From Acanthaster planci (Eukaryota > Echinodermata > Asteroidea > Valvatida > Acanthasteridae): a stretch of 40,898 bases of DNA. This document shows, piece after piece, positions 1 through 21,834 of this stretch (position 1 is the first letter of the stretch; each line of letters opens with the position of its first letter). Made by a program: the position numbers and the translations under genes. The notes beneath the pieces are model-generated. The model worked only from the letters and a program-made list of their open reading frames with translations, ran no database searches and was not told the origin of the DNA. The stretch lies in NCBI RefSeq assembly GCF_001949145.1, contig NW_019091392.1:554520-595417 (forward strand), read 5' to 3'.

Positions 1-2741
1 GCTTCACTACAAAGTTTGTACCACAGCTTATGCTTATGCTCATTCTGATGAAAATTGACTATGTATACAGACCTGTCACCAGCTTTGAGCATTAAGGGGG
101 GCCATAGTACCAGCTAGGGGGGGCACATCACAAGAGCAATAAAGAATTTGAATGCTTGTAGTTTGTGCCAATGGGGGGGTCAACTGCACGCTGGGAAGGG
201 AGGCAGGCCTGGCCCCCATTAGCAATGGGACTGTGTGTGTACAAACCATTGAGTGGTGGCATTGTTTCCAACTCACTGGGGCTCTTTTGAGTGGTCACAC
301 GATAGACCTCTGCACTGATGATGCCACACTTTATGTGAGTGCTTTCCTGTGGTGCTCTGTGGACTCTACACCCCCCATGGCTTTATAGGAAAGTCTACCT
401 GTATTGTGATGTCAATACATAGGGCTACTGGAATGAGGCTTTGCATTCATGATAAGATACCAGACATGGAAGTTTACCAAAAATTTATGTATCCTTGGTT
501 AGTGCACATTCCCACTCTGAACCCCCTGGAAAATTTCTTTTACTGCTTTCCCTTGCTTTCAGGCAAAATGAGCAAATCAATCATTCATGTGGTTTCAGTA
601 CTGTTCTTTGGCATTGTGGCTTAGTAGTTGAGAAAAGAGTTGCTAACTTTCTAATATTCTTTGACCAGTGTATATACTGTCAGTATTTTGATTACATCTG
701 CGGAATTGTTTTGGTTGCAAGTTGATTGTTTTTGATCAGGAAGGAGAAGAAAATGAAAGAAACATCCCTGTTGAAGTGAATTTAGTTTGGAGGCAAACCC
801 TTCAATTATGCCAGTAATATTGCAATAATACTGCTTTTGAAGTGAAGGTAAAGCTTCAACAGATTTTCCAAATATGGAACATTTGTGATCAATTTGTACT
901 TGTCTTATCTGTGGAAAGTTGTTCAATGCTTGACTGTGTAAATTCATTTCCAATTGACATTGCCTGCACCTATAAAATGCAAACGGGAACAAGTACTGGT
1001 CATTTCACTCTGTTGAAGTGCGACCCACCATCCCAAAACCTGGCTGAAGTCGGCATTTGTGATGTGGACAATTCCTCTCCTTCAGCTTTTTTTTTCACAC
1101 TGTAAAGTGATCTATGTTAAATCTAAATTCTGTCTGCAGTAAGCTTCTTACGGGTAGTGATAGCCATAAAACTCCCGTGAAAATCTGAACAGTGGGAGTT
1201 CCACTGTGTTAGGGTTATGAAGTAACCGACTTCAGCCTGGTTTGGGGATGGTGGGTCACAAATGTACAAAATCTTGTCATGGTGTATCATGATCATTCAA
1301 TTCTTTATTTAGTAAAACAAAAAATGTTTTCATTATAGCCAATACCAGATGTGTTGCTGACCTACAATGTAGTGACAAAACACATGTATTATAAATAAAG
1401 TGTACAAAACACACCTTCCAAAATGTCCAGTTCTTTTTATTTTTGCTTTTCTTTGCTCACCATATGGCCAAGGTTAAAGCATAACAATATTAATTTCATG
1501 TAAGAACCCTAGAATTAAAGAAAGACAAGCACATATTTACAGAAGGTAATATGGCAAATGTATCAAAGCAAAAACACGAATTATGTAAGTTTTGTCTCTA
1601 ACAAACTTGGTTCTCCTTGTTACCATACATGGTTTTTGTGTGAAAGAATAATGCTGAATATTACGTTGATATATCCTTGTGATTAGCTACCGCACATTCA
1701 TATATACATGTATACGTGCATTTTTAGCAAACTTTAATTTAAAACGTTGACATTTCTTAGGTCCAACAAGCTAAGGATCTGAAATGGGCCGATAACACTC
1801 AATGGATTTATAAGGCAGATTTCAAATGGTTACCAAGTTAAGTGATTCACCCAGTGGAAAATCGACAATGTATGAGAAAATGAATGGCACAGACTGAAGC
1901 TTAAATGCTAATTCCTTTCAGGTAAGAAAAGGCTGAGTGCTTTATGCTAGATCGTTCTAAGCTTGTATGAAATACATGTAACTGCCCTACTTACACAAGG
2001 CCCTATTACTCCCGTTACTGTACAGTCATTCCATGCTTGGTCTACACTTTGTGTTCCCCCCCGAAGAAATTGTTTCTCAATAGCTCAAGTAGTTCCTTAA
2101 ATGCTGAAATTTCAATAGTTTGAAAACTGACAGTGCTGCCCTAGAAAGTCGGCTAGTTATTTCTGAAACATGAATATGACAGAATGCACACCTCTTGCAT
2201 CTTATGACATAAAATGAAATGACTTTGACGTTATTCCATAATCTTTTTTACCGTCCAATGAAAGAAGGTGACCAACTGCAACAACCTGGATTTACTCAAG
2301 GACGCAAGATATTTCTGACAAAATCTCAATCCATGACAGGAGACTTCAGTGTCTTCTCCACTCTGTGTTAAAGAATCAGGAAAACCCTGTTTAAACCAGC
2401 AAACATCAACCTTTTCTTCTCTTTGCCCTGACTTCAACAAGTCAAAGTTAAACTTTTCTTTCCTGTCCACATTCTGGTCTGTGCCAGTGATGTCAAGTCC
2501 ATCAAAAGTCCTCACAAGTCATCCACAGTGGCATAAATAGGGGGAAATTTCTGAGGCAGCAGCCATATTTTAAATTGAACTGTAGCTTTTATGTTTGGAG
2601 AATGTACCCCTTCCCTCTATAGCTACAGCCATGGTCATCCAGTCTTGTGCTGTTCAAGCCAATCATTATGGAGACACTTTGACCACACTTGCAACTGGAC
2701 CTACAAAAGGACTCCTGACAGACTCGACTGTGGCCCCCGCT
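1..2741. other. Non-coding region downstream of WDR92
   Basis: I see no supportable coding exon on either strand. Short open frames lack splice context and recognisable protein sequence. The stretch is AT-rich with a few G runs near 95-125 and 173-179. It contains the foldback repeat listed at 1019-1260. The 3' UTR of the minus-strand WDR92 gene must start at 2741 and run leftward, but I find no convincing AATAAA on the minus strand close to the stop. Candidates further away, seen as TTTATT on the plus strand, are near 1306 and 1437. Confidence 0.6.
1019..1260. repeat. MITE-like foldback element with 35-bp terminal inverted repeats
   Basis: The left arm (1019-1053) and the reverse complement of the right arm (1226-1260) match at about 32 of 35 positions. 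Both begin TGYGACCCACCATCCC and run to GGCTGAAGTCGG. The whole element is 242 bp and has no coding capacity. This is the architecture of a non-autonomous DNA transposon (MITE). No clear target-site duplication is visible, so the superfamily is not assigned. Confidence 0.75.
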
Positions 2742-5700
2742 TCACACCCGGTTCAGTTTAGTGACGAGAAGCACACGCAGCATCTGGTCAAAGGACGTGC
2801 AGACACACACTCCCTCCCGGTCCGGACTCCAGTCGAAGCCACCAATGGGTTGCGTGGACAGCGCGGCATTCTGCAAAAGGTTCAACGATCCAATCACGCC
2901 CATGTCTACTCCATTGCCGTCGGTTACAACTCTCTTCTCTGGATAGGAACTGAGTTCAACAGAAGAAGGCAAGATCTGAGTTTGGTAAGATTTAAAAATA
3001 CTGCCCAGAATTTATCAGTAAAGTGGTAACAATGTCACTTTAAAACTACATGTAACTCAGCTCCATCACTTTGAACACCTGGACTGCTCTCCACAGAATA
3101 TCATGATGACCAAACTAGTCTTTTAAAAAAAGCTGTGCAGTGAATATGTCAGTTTAAAATTAATTTCCAATGGGTAACACTCCACAGTTAGAACAAGCAT
3201 ACCAGTCAAAAGACAGCTTCATCTTTGATTTGAATGACTTCACTGTCTTGGTTAATTTTCCTGTCCTGATTCTTAAGTCTTAAAAAGAAAAATAAATTTC
3301 CAGAATATTGAAAAGGCGAGCACGAAATGGACTGTGATCAACTTACTACTTCCAGAGGTTTAACGTGCCTGAGCCTCCAAGAGTCATGAAGACATCACGG
3401 TTCTGTGGTAGGTGTCTGACCAGCCAAATGGTTGATTTGTGAGCCTAAAAAATGATCCGACAGTGAAAGAATTCACAGCAAGTTGACAAGTTATCATTTG
3501 ACACCACAAGGGTGTGCTTTTTCCATCATTAACCAATATCAAAGCTTGACATAAAATAACAATTAATGTTTACCACAAATTTGCTAAATTTGTCAAACTT
3601 TGAACTGTTGCACCTCAGCACTTACAGAAAAATAGGAAAATTAAAACATTTTATATCATACAAGGTAATTAACCAAACATTTATGTACAGCTAAAACAGA
3701 AAACTCCCTTGGCGAAAAGAATCCACCAAGTTCTGCGCATGTACTTACATTTTCTTTGAGTGAAGCAAAGCCTTTTGTCGGATGTTGAGTGCGCATGTCA
3801 AAAACATGAAATGTTGATTCCAGCGTCGTAGCAACTAGTTTGTTCATATTGATGTCCTTCCGGTCAAACTCAACGGAGCACACCTGGAGATGGGCAACAC
3901 CCACGATAAAATGTAAATAAAAACACCAACAATAACAAGTGAGGATTTCTACTCTTTACATCAAGACTTCCAATTTCTAAAACTGGAAGTTACACAGGCA
4001 GAACATCAATGTTTGTCTAAAGGATGACTAGGCAGAATTTGAAGGACACACTTCTTTTGATTCCATTCTACTCACCCCGTTCTTGATGTTAGTCTCCCAC
4101 CGCAGGCTCATGTTCCGTAAGTCAAATAGTTTGATATCTCCATTGTCGTAGCCCGCTACTATGCACCTATCAGCCTGATTGTAGGCATGACCTGACACAG
4201 TAAAACAATTGGAATTCAGGATTTTTAAAATTCTTCCCCTTTCCAGTTTGAAGCATCAAAATCTCACTATGACGTCATTCACAAAGCACTGTTGGGGTCA
4301 ACTTCAAAAGTCTGTAATTACAATTACACGTGATGTCTTCAAACGTACTTTGTTGTAATGCCAACATGAGGCAACATGTTTGTTTCCCTGCTTGGCCACA
4401 GGCCCATGTCAATGCTTCCCAACTGGCAATTTTTCGGAGAATAATATGAATCTTTACAATTTTATAAACTCCTCCCATCCTATCCCCCATCCCTTACAAA
4501 GGTTTCTAAAATATTCAGAAAAACTATCAACCTATTGAACCTACACCTCCATCCCAATGGTTTGGTCTCAAATATAAAGACAGCTTGGCCATAAAACCTG
4601 CACTGCATGCACCCCCTGAAAATGTGATACAATTTACAGAATGCAGGTGCATGAATTTAAATATCAGGCATTTACAACTGGCTGCTTTCCAACAAACTTG
4701 AAGCTCTGCAATCTTAAAACATGAGAAAACAATACCCCTTGAGTAGGAGATGAGTAGAGTCATAACTGCTCAACCAGGTACTGAAGATGAAGCTGAGCAT
4801 GTGCTTTCAAAAGGGCAACACAGCTCAGAAGATTTATAAAATGAGTACGATGACTCAGTTTGAGTGCGAATGTAAACGGCAGACAAACTCACCAAAGGCC
4901 ACCGTCCAGCAGTCTCTCTTTGTCTCTCCCTCGGCTGGCTGCATGTTGGCCACTGGGTCATCCTTCTGCCTGGGGTCCCAGACTTTGACAGCACCTGCGG
5001 TGGTAGCAGAAATGGTGAGAAGTCTGTTCAGATGCTAGAAAGTTGTAAGAATTAACAATTCATTCTGCCTCTGCCTGTGTTCTCAAATGCAGAAACAAAA
5101 TAAATATGACAGGACTTGAGGCATGGTCAAGGGTGTCAGTCACTGCTGAAAAGTGGCGGGAAGTGGGAAGGGAGGGTGCGTAGTACCTAGAGTGAAACCA
5201 ATATGAACATGAGGCACAAAGCCCTTTATCATGCGGGGTCAGGAGCCTCAAAATTTAGATAAAGCAATTTACCTTCAGTGGCCTCCCTGAAATCTACATA
5301 CATGTATATAAACAAGTAACTCCTCCCAAATTTTTAAGCACCAGCATATATTTCTAAAGTAATCAGTCACACAGCTTGCTAGATTCAAAACTGCCACAGG
5401 ATATGTCTGAGGCTTAGGCAGGTAAAAAAAAAACTGAAGTTTTGCAAATGTAGCTCGCTCCAGCTGGTGGACACAAACCCTTAACCACTAGTCGACAGGT
5501 GCAGCTGTCTAGATGACTCAACCAAAGCACCTGTGAAATTTAAACTCGCATGCAACTCAACCTGACATTCATAGTTTCTGCGCAAAATGTCACAAGTTGG
5601 ACGAAACAATCACCACCATCAGAGTTACATGTAGTGACTCCCAACTGTGCATCACAAACTCTGCATGCAGAGTTAGCATTCAGGGCATTTCATGCTACCA

Positions 5701-8646
5701 TACCATCTCTGCTTCCAGTGACAATCTCTGGTGCCCCCTCCCCGATTCCAAGACCCCCGACACCATCAATGCAGTTGATGATCTCAGAGTGACCCTTGGC
5801 TGAATACACGGGCATGTCAATCTTTTCCAAATTCCTACCAGAACAAAAAAAAAATTGTCCATAAAGTCAACCATATAAGTTTAGAAACGATGTTTCATGT
5901 TGATGATTCAAGTTGTGTTTGCTCTTTCCAATTATACAGTCTAATTTAATTGTGGGGTTTGATGCATGAAATCAGATGTAAAGTAAGGCATCATCTTCTG
6001 AAATTTTCAAATACACATGTAGTGCTAGAAAAAATTCAAAAAGTGATCATCTTTCACATCAGTTTGAGGAAGCTCACATACATGTATATGTACAACTTTA
6101 CAATGACATACAGTGTACTACATTTTGTGTTGAAATCTTTATAAGTAAAAAAAAATTCAGCTGCACCATTTATTCCCGCAGTTCTTCAGTCATGTCAGTG
6201 CATCAAGTGGTTGCATATATTAGGTCATTTGCAGGTAACTGTGCCGGTTAAGTCTGCATTTGACTGGCACCTCATCCCACACGAAAATCAAATTAGACTG
6301 GCTGAGCAAAGACCGTACTTCTTCTAGTTGCTCAACTATTGTGAAAAGAAGCATTTCACTAAACTACAGTTTTGCAAAAATCCTTGGTGTTTTTGCGCAG
6401 AGCTTAATAAATCCTCCAAATTCCCTACTGTGCTCAAACAAGTGGTGCATTCTGTGTGGTTTCAAGTTCTTGGAAAAATAAATTCCACTAGATGAAGAAG
6501 TCTTTCTCCACCCTACAAAATCCTCCCAAATCTCTAGGTGGATTTTGGAGGATCTGCATGAGCAGACTATAAAGCATTGGCTTGTTCCTTCCTCTTACCA
6601 TATTCGTAAATTTCCATCAAAATCTCCTGTTGCTAAGTGTCTCTGGTTAATGTGGGATGCTCCAAATGTGCCACAGCGAAATGCCTCTTTTTTCTCAGCC
6701 TAAATTAGAATGTGGAGTTAAGAAAATACATTGCAAGTATTCTACATTATCAATTTTGTGAATAAGAACAAAGAAAAAACTAATTATTTATCCTTTCTCC
6801 ATTGACAAAGTAAATAATCATGCTCAAAACCTGGATGAAATAATTAATTGGGAATGGGTACTAGTCTGACCACATTTTTTAAACTAAGCAATTAACTTTC
6901 AAAAGTATAGGGTCCTCCTGAGGTAAAATTAATAGAAAAAGAAATTCTAACATGATGCCCGTGGTGCAGGACTTTCTACATTTCAAAGGTAAAGAGTTTC
7001 TTTAAATCGACATTTGCAACATTTTACAAATTTTGCCTACTCCACAAAAATCCCAACAAACATTGTTAATTTAATATACATGTACCACTCATAACTGGTC
7101 ACAGAGATGATCTCAGCTGCTAACAATGTTCCTAGTGCTTGTAAATTTCATTTTGGAAAAGCACCATCATTTTGAACATGGGAGTGGCTGTTAAGTGCAA
7201 TCTTTGAAAGTGTGCATATATAAAATTCGTGCAATTTTCCTTGAGCAATTTTTATTAGGTTGCGTATATTATAATTCTGCACAAATGACGTTGAGTGCAC
7301 TCTTTGAATGTTTGCAATTTTTGTGCCTCAAACAGTGCAATTTTTAAAGGGTCATGCCGGCGGCGCCGGGTGCAGGAATTCCTGTTTCCATTCAAAGTCT
7401 CCAGCTATCTGGCACCAGTCAAGCTGGGAACCTGTTGCCTTGCGTAAAAACTAGGATTCCAGTACAAACTACTCGTAGTAGTTTTGGGGGGTCATTTCAA
7501 AATTCTTATTTCCCTTATTGTTACATGTACATGTAGTTATTTTCTCTGGGATCCTACATTGACATTTACATGTAATAGAGGGCCTGTGTGGAGGGCCTTC
7601 AAAGAGGACAGGTGTTTGTTCCTGTGTGATATGCTTGAGTAGGCTATAGTACTTCAATGTGGTATAAATTCAAATAACAAACATGTCCTCTGTGTTGGCA
7701 CTCCATGCAGGCCCTATATTAAATGTCAACTGGGGACTCTAATGATTCTCATGAGGAATTTCTTTCAGAAGGAGGGGAAGTCCAAATTAATTGTTGACAG
7801 GGGAATTTAATTGCTCTCATATGGCAATATTCATCAAAATGCTCGAATGACAAATTTTTTCATGACTGGCCGGCCCAAGAAGTACATATCCCACGCTGTG
7901 TATGCAGCTGACACACGTCAAGCACGGAACAGACCTGACAAAATTCCTGCATGGTTGATGTCAGTCTCTTACATAGACTGACATGACATGTTCATGTACC
8001 CACACAATTTTTGTTGTTGTGTGCATTTTTTATAGCAATATCTGTGGTTGTGCAAAGTTTAAAAATTGTGCACACAAATTTTAAATTTGCAAACTTTCAA
8101 TGACTGAGCTCAACACAGCTAAAACTTACAGAATCCAGGGCAATTGCTCTGCCGTGCCATGGCGAACATATACATTACATGATGTAGGGTCTAGTTCAGA
8201 CATATCAGATATTGAAACTGACAACTGTAGCATTCAAATAAGCCTTATCGTCAATACTGCAAGGGTAATTTTGCACTAGTAGGCCTATAAAGGCATCACG
8301 GGAAGGAAAATGGGCAAACATTGCTTGTTTTCCCTTCCCACAATGCCTTTCCATAGTTGTGCAAAATCAGCCATGCAGTATTAACGATATGGTTTATGTT
8401 CCCCATGATAGGTTCGAACACCAGCCAGATTGCAAGTAATTGCAATAGATATTATTCTAGGCCTACCTCGTGTAGAAGTTTGACATCTCCGGTAGCCGAC
8501 ATTTCATAGATATGCAACGCACCGGTCTTGCGTGGGTGGTTGCCAAGCACGACGAAGCGAGCACTGCACGGAACCCATCTTGTATCGTACAGGGTGAAAT
8601 TCAGTGACTTCTGAATATATGCAATGATCTGGGGTTTGTCTTCCAT
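2742..8646 (-). CDS. WDR92: WD repeat protein WDR92 / DNAAF10 (Monad), eight exons, complete
   Basis: Minus-strand exons: 8467-8646, 6599-6699, 5704-5834, 4893-4994, 4076-4191, 3749-3883, 3347-3444 and 2742-2949. All introns are GT-AG, the phases agree and the sum is 1071 nt, giving 356 aa; vertebrate WDR92 is about 357 aa. The protein is a seven-bladed WD40 propeller. Diagnostic stretches are [17 protein letters not shown] near the N-terminus, [66 protein letters not shown] and the closing C-terminal LVTKLNRV. The family is a cytosolic co-chaperone adaptor that binds the R2TP/prefoldin-like complex (RPAP3, RUVBL1/2) and is needed for preassembly of axonemal dynein arms. The start at 8646 is chosen because it matches the family N-terminus. 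The first intron (6700-8466) holds a long palindrome. The gene is divergent from PSMA6, with 233 bp between start codons. I see no defect. Confidence 0.96.
7191..8115. repeat. Possible decayed inverted-repeat element in WDR92 intron 1
   Basis: GTTAAGTGCAATCTTTGAAA at 7191 is matched by a near copy at about 7291-7323. It is also matched in inverted orientation by the sequence ending near 8115, which reads GTTGAGCTCAGTCATTGAAA on the minus strand; about 20 of 27 bases are shared. Several GTGCAATTTT-type words lie between. This may be an old foldback transposon, but the identity is modest. Confidence 0.3.
8242..8394. repeat. Long near-palindrome (hairpin MITE) in WDR92 intron 1
   Basis: The left arm (about 8242-8316) and right arm (about 8321-8394) are inverted copies with a few mismatches and small indels. 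Shared words are ATCGTYAATACTGCA, ATTTTGCAC, AAAGGCAT and GGGAAGG. The arms are about 70 nt with a loop of a few bases, so almost the whole element is one stem. This is typical of a palindromic MITE. It lies within the first intron of WDR92, so it would be transcribed as a hairpin in the WDR92 pre-mRNA. Confidence 0.8.
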
Positions 8647-17738
<9,092 letters not shown>

Positions 17739-19200
17739 TGAAATTGGTCATCTCTCCATTAGCTATCTCCAAACAAATCAAGCAGTCATCAAGAAATTCA
17801 TGCAGCACCACACTTTCTTTTGTATCCAGTGTAACTGGTCTAAGTAGCCTATGTTGTAGTCCTCAAATTTTTTATGTTGACAGTCTGTTATTAAGGGCCA
17901 TTTGTGACATTTGCAGCTTTCACTAAGTTTAAAGCAAGTTTTTCAAATCTTGAAGATAACAGAGAACTGTTGTAGCTGCGTAAGGATCCATTGCTTTGAG
18001 TTGGCCCATGGTAATGCATTTTCCAGCACAAAAAGTAAGCACAACCTAGACAGAACAACAGGATTCTGTACCTAAAAAACTGTGCTCTTGGTCTCTCTGA
18101 ATTTCATCAGCAAAATCATTGTACATGTAGTTGATTTATAGATCTGGAAAAAACATTGTTTTGTTACTCTCCTTTGAGAACCACTTCTTCGGATCAGTTG
18201 TAATCACAGAAGTGAAGGAAGACTTCTCTTTTCTTCTTGTGTTTTTTTCCCGCTTTTATTTCCTTCAGTTGCTGGTATGTTTGTCTTGCACACAGTATAG
18301 GGGTGTAAATGGGGAATGCAAGGGCGTTTAGGGGAGGGAACTATAGGGGCCATGCCCTGTCCCCCAGAAAATAAAGAAGAAGCACAAAATTTGGGGGGGG
18401 GGTGAAACATAATGAGCCACAGGAAACATTTCACTAGATTTCATTTCCACTTCTTCCAAATGCAAGTGTATAAAGCCCTAAAATGTGGCCTCCACTCTCA
18501 GACAGGCTATAAAAGGTTATGTAAAAGTGTTTCATTCCCCCCCCCCCCTTATTCCCCAAAGTAATTTTGCATCCCACCCCCAAGAAGTTCTAGATCTGCC
18601 CTCAAGAAAATGTCATCAGCTTGGAATCTGAAGATTGGTTCTAAGCCTTTGCTTTGTAAATGTCTCTCTTGCAAGTTTTGCACACCACAACCTCAGGCAG
18701 CCGCCTTGGCCAAAAAAAAAATAACTCAAAGAGAATTTTAACATGCTGTGGTGTGGTGTACACATGTATTTTTTAATACACCATACAAGTAAGAGAGCCC
18801 TGAAATGATACAGTACTCTACCTCTTAAAGCAAGCAAAGAAGGTGCAGTTGAGTTAAGGAGCATTTTGGATCATGAAGGGTGGCTTATACATCTGTATAA
18901 ATCAATGGCAGTCCACACACTACAGAAGACTCTGGTTTGTCATGCTGTATTCTGAATCTCATACCATGGTTGCTTCACCCGAAACAGGAATGGCCCACAG
19001 GTGTAATAACTGAGTGATTTCAAAGCCAGATTTGTCTTGAGAGGGAGGAATAGAACCAGTAAATTTCTGAGTTTTCATTAATTTAAGTATTGTCACTTCA
19101 GGAAAAAATCAACAGTTGTGAATGAGAAACCTAAAAAATGTTTCTTTTCAGACTTGGTTTATAATTTGACAGTCAAATTCAATAAAAGTTACTACATGTA
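17739..19200 (+). other. PSMA6 3' UTR (inferred)
   Basis: The sequence downstream of the PSMA6 stop contains no coding exon. A canonical AATAAA occurs at 18370-18375, and a second, in a more typical AT-rich setting, at 19181-19186. The second would give a 3' UTR of about 1.45 kb. Which site is used cannot be told from sequence. Runs of C or G are present near 18391 and 18537. Confidence 0.4.
19181..19186 (+). promoter_or_regulatory. Candidate poly(A) signal AATAAA for PSMA6
   Basis: Canonical hexamer followed within about 10-20 bp by a T/A-rich stretch. An alternative is at 18370. Confidence 0.4.
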
Positions 19201-21834
19201 ATTAAAATGTGCTGATGGATTGATTCCTTTATGTTTTTACTATCCGTAAACTTTTCCAATGTTGCAAAAATTCTTTGGAAAATGATTGCATTGTGTAATT
19301 TTTAGGGGTCTTTTTTACACGTAGCCTGTGAACAAAAAAAAACTTTTAATACAGTGTTCCAGAGCTTGTGGGGAAAGATTCAACTTTAAACCAGAAACAG
19401 GAGAGTTTGCTGCATTCCCTGAGTGAGGCTACATTATAGGAGAGACTATTCAAAAGCAGTACTGAACGATTGAATGCCAGGGAGTGAAGCTGGACAAAGC
19501 TAATCGAACCCTCAAGCATTCCACAAAAGTGAAGGAAATTTGCGACGAGCTTGAACGGTTCAAATCATTGGCAAGTTAATGTTATTCTTGTAATAGAAAT
19601 TAAATCAGTAACGAACAGAAGGAACTGTAATCCTTTAACCTTGAGATTGGAACCAACACCGTTTGGGCTGGCGATCTTGTGTAAAGTTTGAAAAGACGTC
19701 TTTCCACGGCTACTTTGGGAACAAGGGTTGAGTTATCAAATACGTAGACAGATAACTTTGACCTTGTGTGTTTCAGATTTCGGCCCGATTCGCTTTGGCA
19801 AGCAAACGCCTCTTATTCCTTGGGTACTCTTTTTCAGTATCTCCACAGTATATGGGTTTTGGATGGCTTATCTAGGCCTATCTCTAGAACCCTGTGTTCT
19901 AGCTGTTGGGTTCCTCTTAGACGTGACTCAAGTCGGGATCTCTGTGACATCTTCGTTTCTGCTGACGTATCGGGACAGCGCGCCGTTGCTTCGCGCCCTC
20001 TTTTGTCCTCTTATTACTATGAGTTCAGTTTGGAAATCCCGACTTGACGAATCCGCCAATCGTTTGTGGTAGCAGCCAATCATGTTGCCGGATTTGTTTT
20101 TACGTCGTTCATATCTGCATTACAATAAATGAGTCTACACGTTCATATCTACATTATTACGAACGAGTCTGCAAGTCTGACTACTTTGGTGGAAATTCCG
20201 TATCATTATGCAAGATCATGTCGTTCATATGCAATAATTAATAACTACGTATCACCGACGGGGGTCCGCTTGGCTTCTCCGTCAAGTAAGACTTACTGAT
20301 TAGTGACGTATGACACACGTTATACAATAAAGGCTATCAAATGAGGGCCCCTTATAATCAAACAAGAAAATGACAACTTCTTTGCTACAAAAACGAGGGG
20401 CCCAGGGACAAAATTACTTGAAGGCAGTGTTGTAGTCAAGTCACAAATGTCTAGCCCGAGTTCGCCGAGTCCCGAAGCTCAAGTCTCGAGTCCAAGTCTC
20501 AAGTCAAAACCTCGAGTCCGAGTCACAAACCTCGAGTCCGAATCACCGTGGTGGAGTCCGAATCCGAGTCATTGTAATGTGACTCGAATCGAGTCTGAGT
20601 CGATCATGAAAAATGTGATTCGAGTCCGAGTCCTGCACTCAAGTCATACAACACTGCCTGGAGGGGACATAATAACCTGGTGGGGAACAGATTTATCGGG
20701 CCAGGGGGACACTTTTACCTAGGAAATTCTGTCCCCGGGACAGTTTTACCGTGGGACAGATTTAAAGTTTACACCGGCTGGGCCGAGCGCGACGGCGGCC
20801 AACACGTACCGGCTGAAGGGATGGCTGACTAGGGAAAAGCAACGTAACTTCCGACTTGATTCAAGTCTAAGTTCCTCTTCAAACTCAAAGGCCGAGTTCG
20901 GGCGGTCCGTTCTTGACACGGATTTCGTGTTCTCGCGCTCGAACGGCGGGAACAAGACCCAAGAACACTGTTCTCGGAATAGGTTCACACACCACCTCCT
21001 CGTCAGGATTTCACACAAACACACGGAACTTTAAGCTCGTGAAATTTGACGACGACAATGGAAAGTTTTGACAGAAATGAATTTTTTTTAAATGGAAAAG
21101 AAGTTAGCCCAGTTTTCCAGCATTAACTACCGAAGCATGCACAAAGACGCTGCCATGTTCAAAGTTGCATGTTGCTTGCCACAAATAAATACTTGTGTTA
21201 ATAACTTGTTGTACATTCCCGGCGTTCGAGCGACCGACCCACGAACAACAAATCGAGCTGTTCGTGAACAAACGAGAACAAGCCGTCCGCACTCAGCCAA
21301 AGTATTCACGGCTCTTAATATGGGCACTGCATGCGTGTCAACGAACACTTGAGAACTTCTTGCCCGAAGAAGATGGAAACATCACTGCTCGCAGTGAAAT
21401 CTCAGATGTCTTACACGAGCGATTGCCAGTCTAATCCCCCCTTTTTTCATGGATCACATCACCAGTTTAGTCAGTTCCGAAGCCTTGAAGGAGACCAGTC
21501 TCCCATCCTCACCTTTCCTGCCAAAACCCTACGTATACAATCGTTCAATCGACCTACCTCATTAATCTGTGGTCATCCGGGCACATCGTGTACGTGTGGG
21601 GTATAAAAGCGTATCGTAACCAAGCAACGACAGGCCTGCTATTTATCAAGCCGTACCCCCCAAAACACACACCGCACAATGGCGTAACAAAAGGGCTTTA
21701 CTCCATAGAGGTTATGTCCCACATTACCCGGTGTTACAGCCTGTTAGGGTCCACCTATTAATGACATCAGGTACCAACGTTTTACCCCCGAATCAGTCGT
21801 TTTCTAGTTGTAGTTTTATTACAGAGTACCCGTC
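19201..21834. other. Intergenic region upstream of the 182-aa gene
   Basis: No coding exon can be supported. The stretch contains the hAT-like MITE at 20425-20656, a CpG-rich segment at about 20770-20960, and words shared with the transposon near 35020-35110. A polypyrimidine-AG junction at 21825 (TTTTATTACAG) looks like a splice acceptor. The first exon of the downstream gene may therefore be non-coding and lie in this region. Confidence 0.45.
20425..20656. mobile_element. hAT-like MITE with internal GAGTC arrays
   Basis: The two ends are an exact 10-bp terminal inverted repeat, CAGTGTTGTA. The flanking octamers CTTGAAGG (20417-20424) and CCTGGAGG (20657-20664) agree at 6 of 8 positions, as expected for an aged 8-bp hAT target-site duplication. 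The 232-bp body has no coding capacity. It consists largely of degenerate CTCGAGTC, CGAGTC and AAGTC words, on both strands towards the right half. Confidence 0.8.

Noticed and set aside
2595-3029. 144-codon plus-strand open frame
   Set aside because: It is antisense to the last exon of WDR92, where minus-strand coding constraint removes stops. No family resemblance.
5455-5535. Possible tRNA-like segment in a WDR92 intron
   Set aside because: No cloverleaf can be drawn and there is no clear B-box.
19728-20072. 114-codon open frame with two hydrophobic stretches, membrane-protein-like
   Set aside because: No recognisable family and no splice partners; T-rich sequence gives hydrophobic residues by chance.
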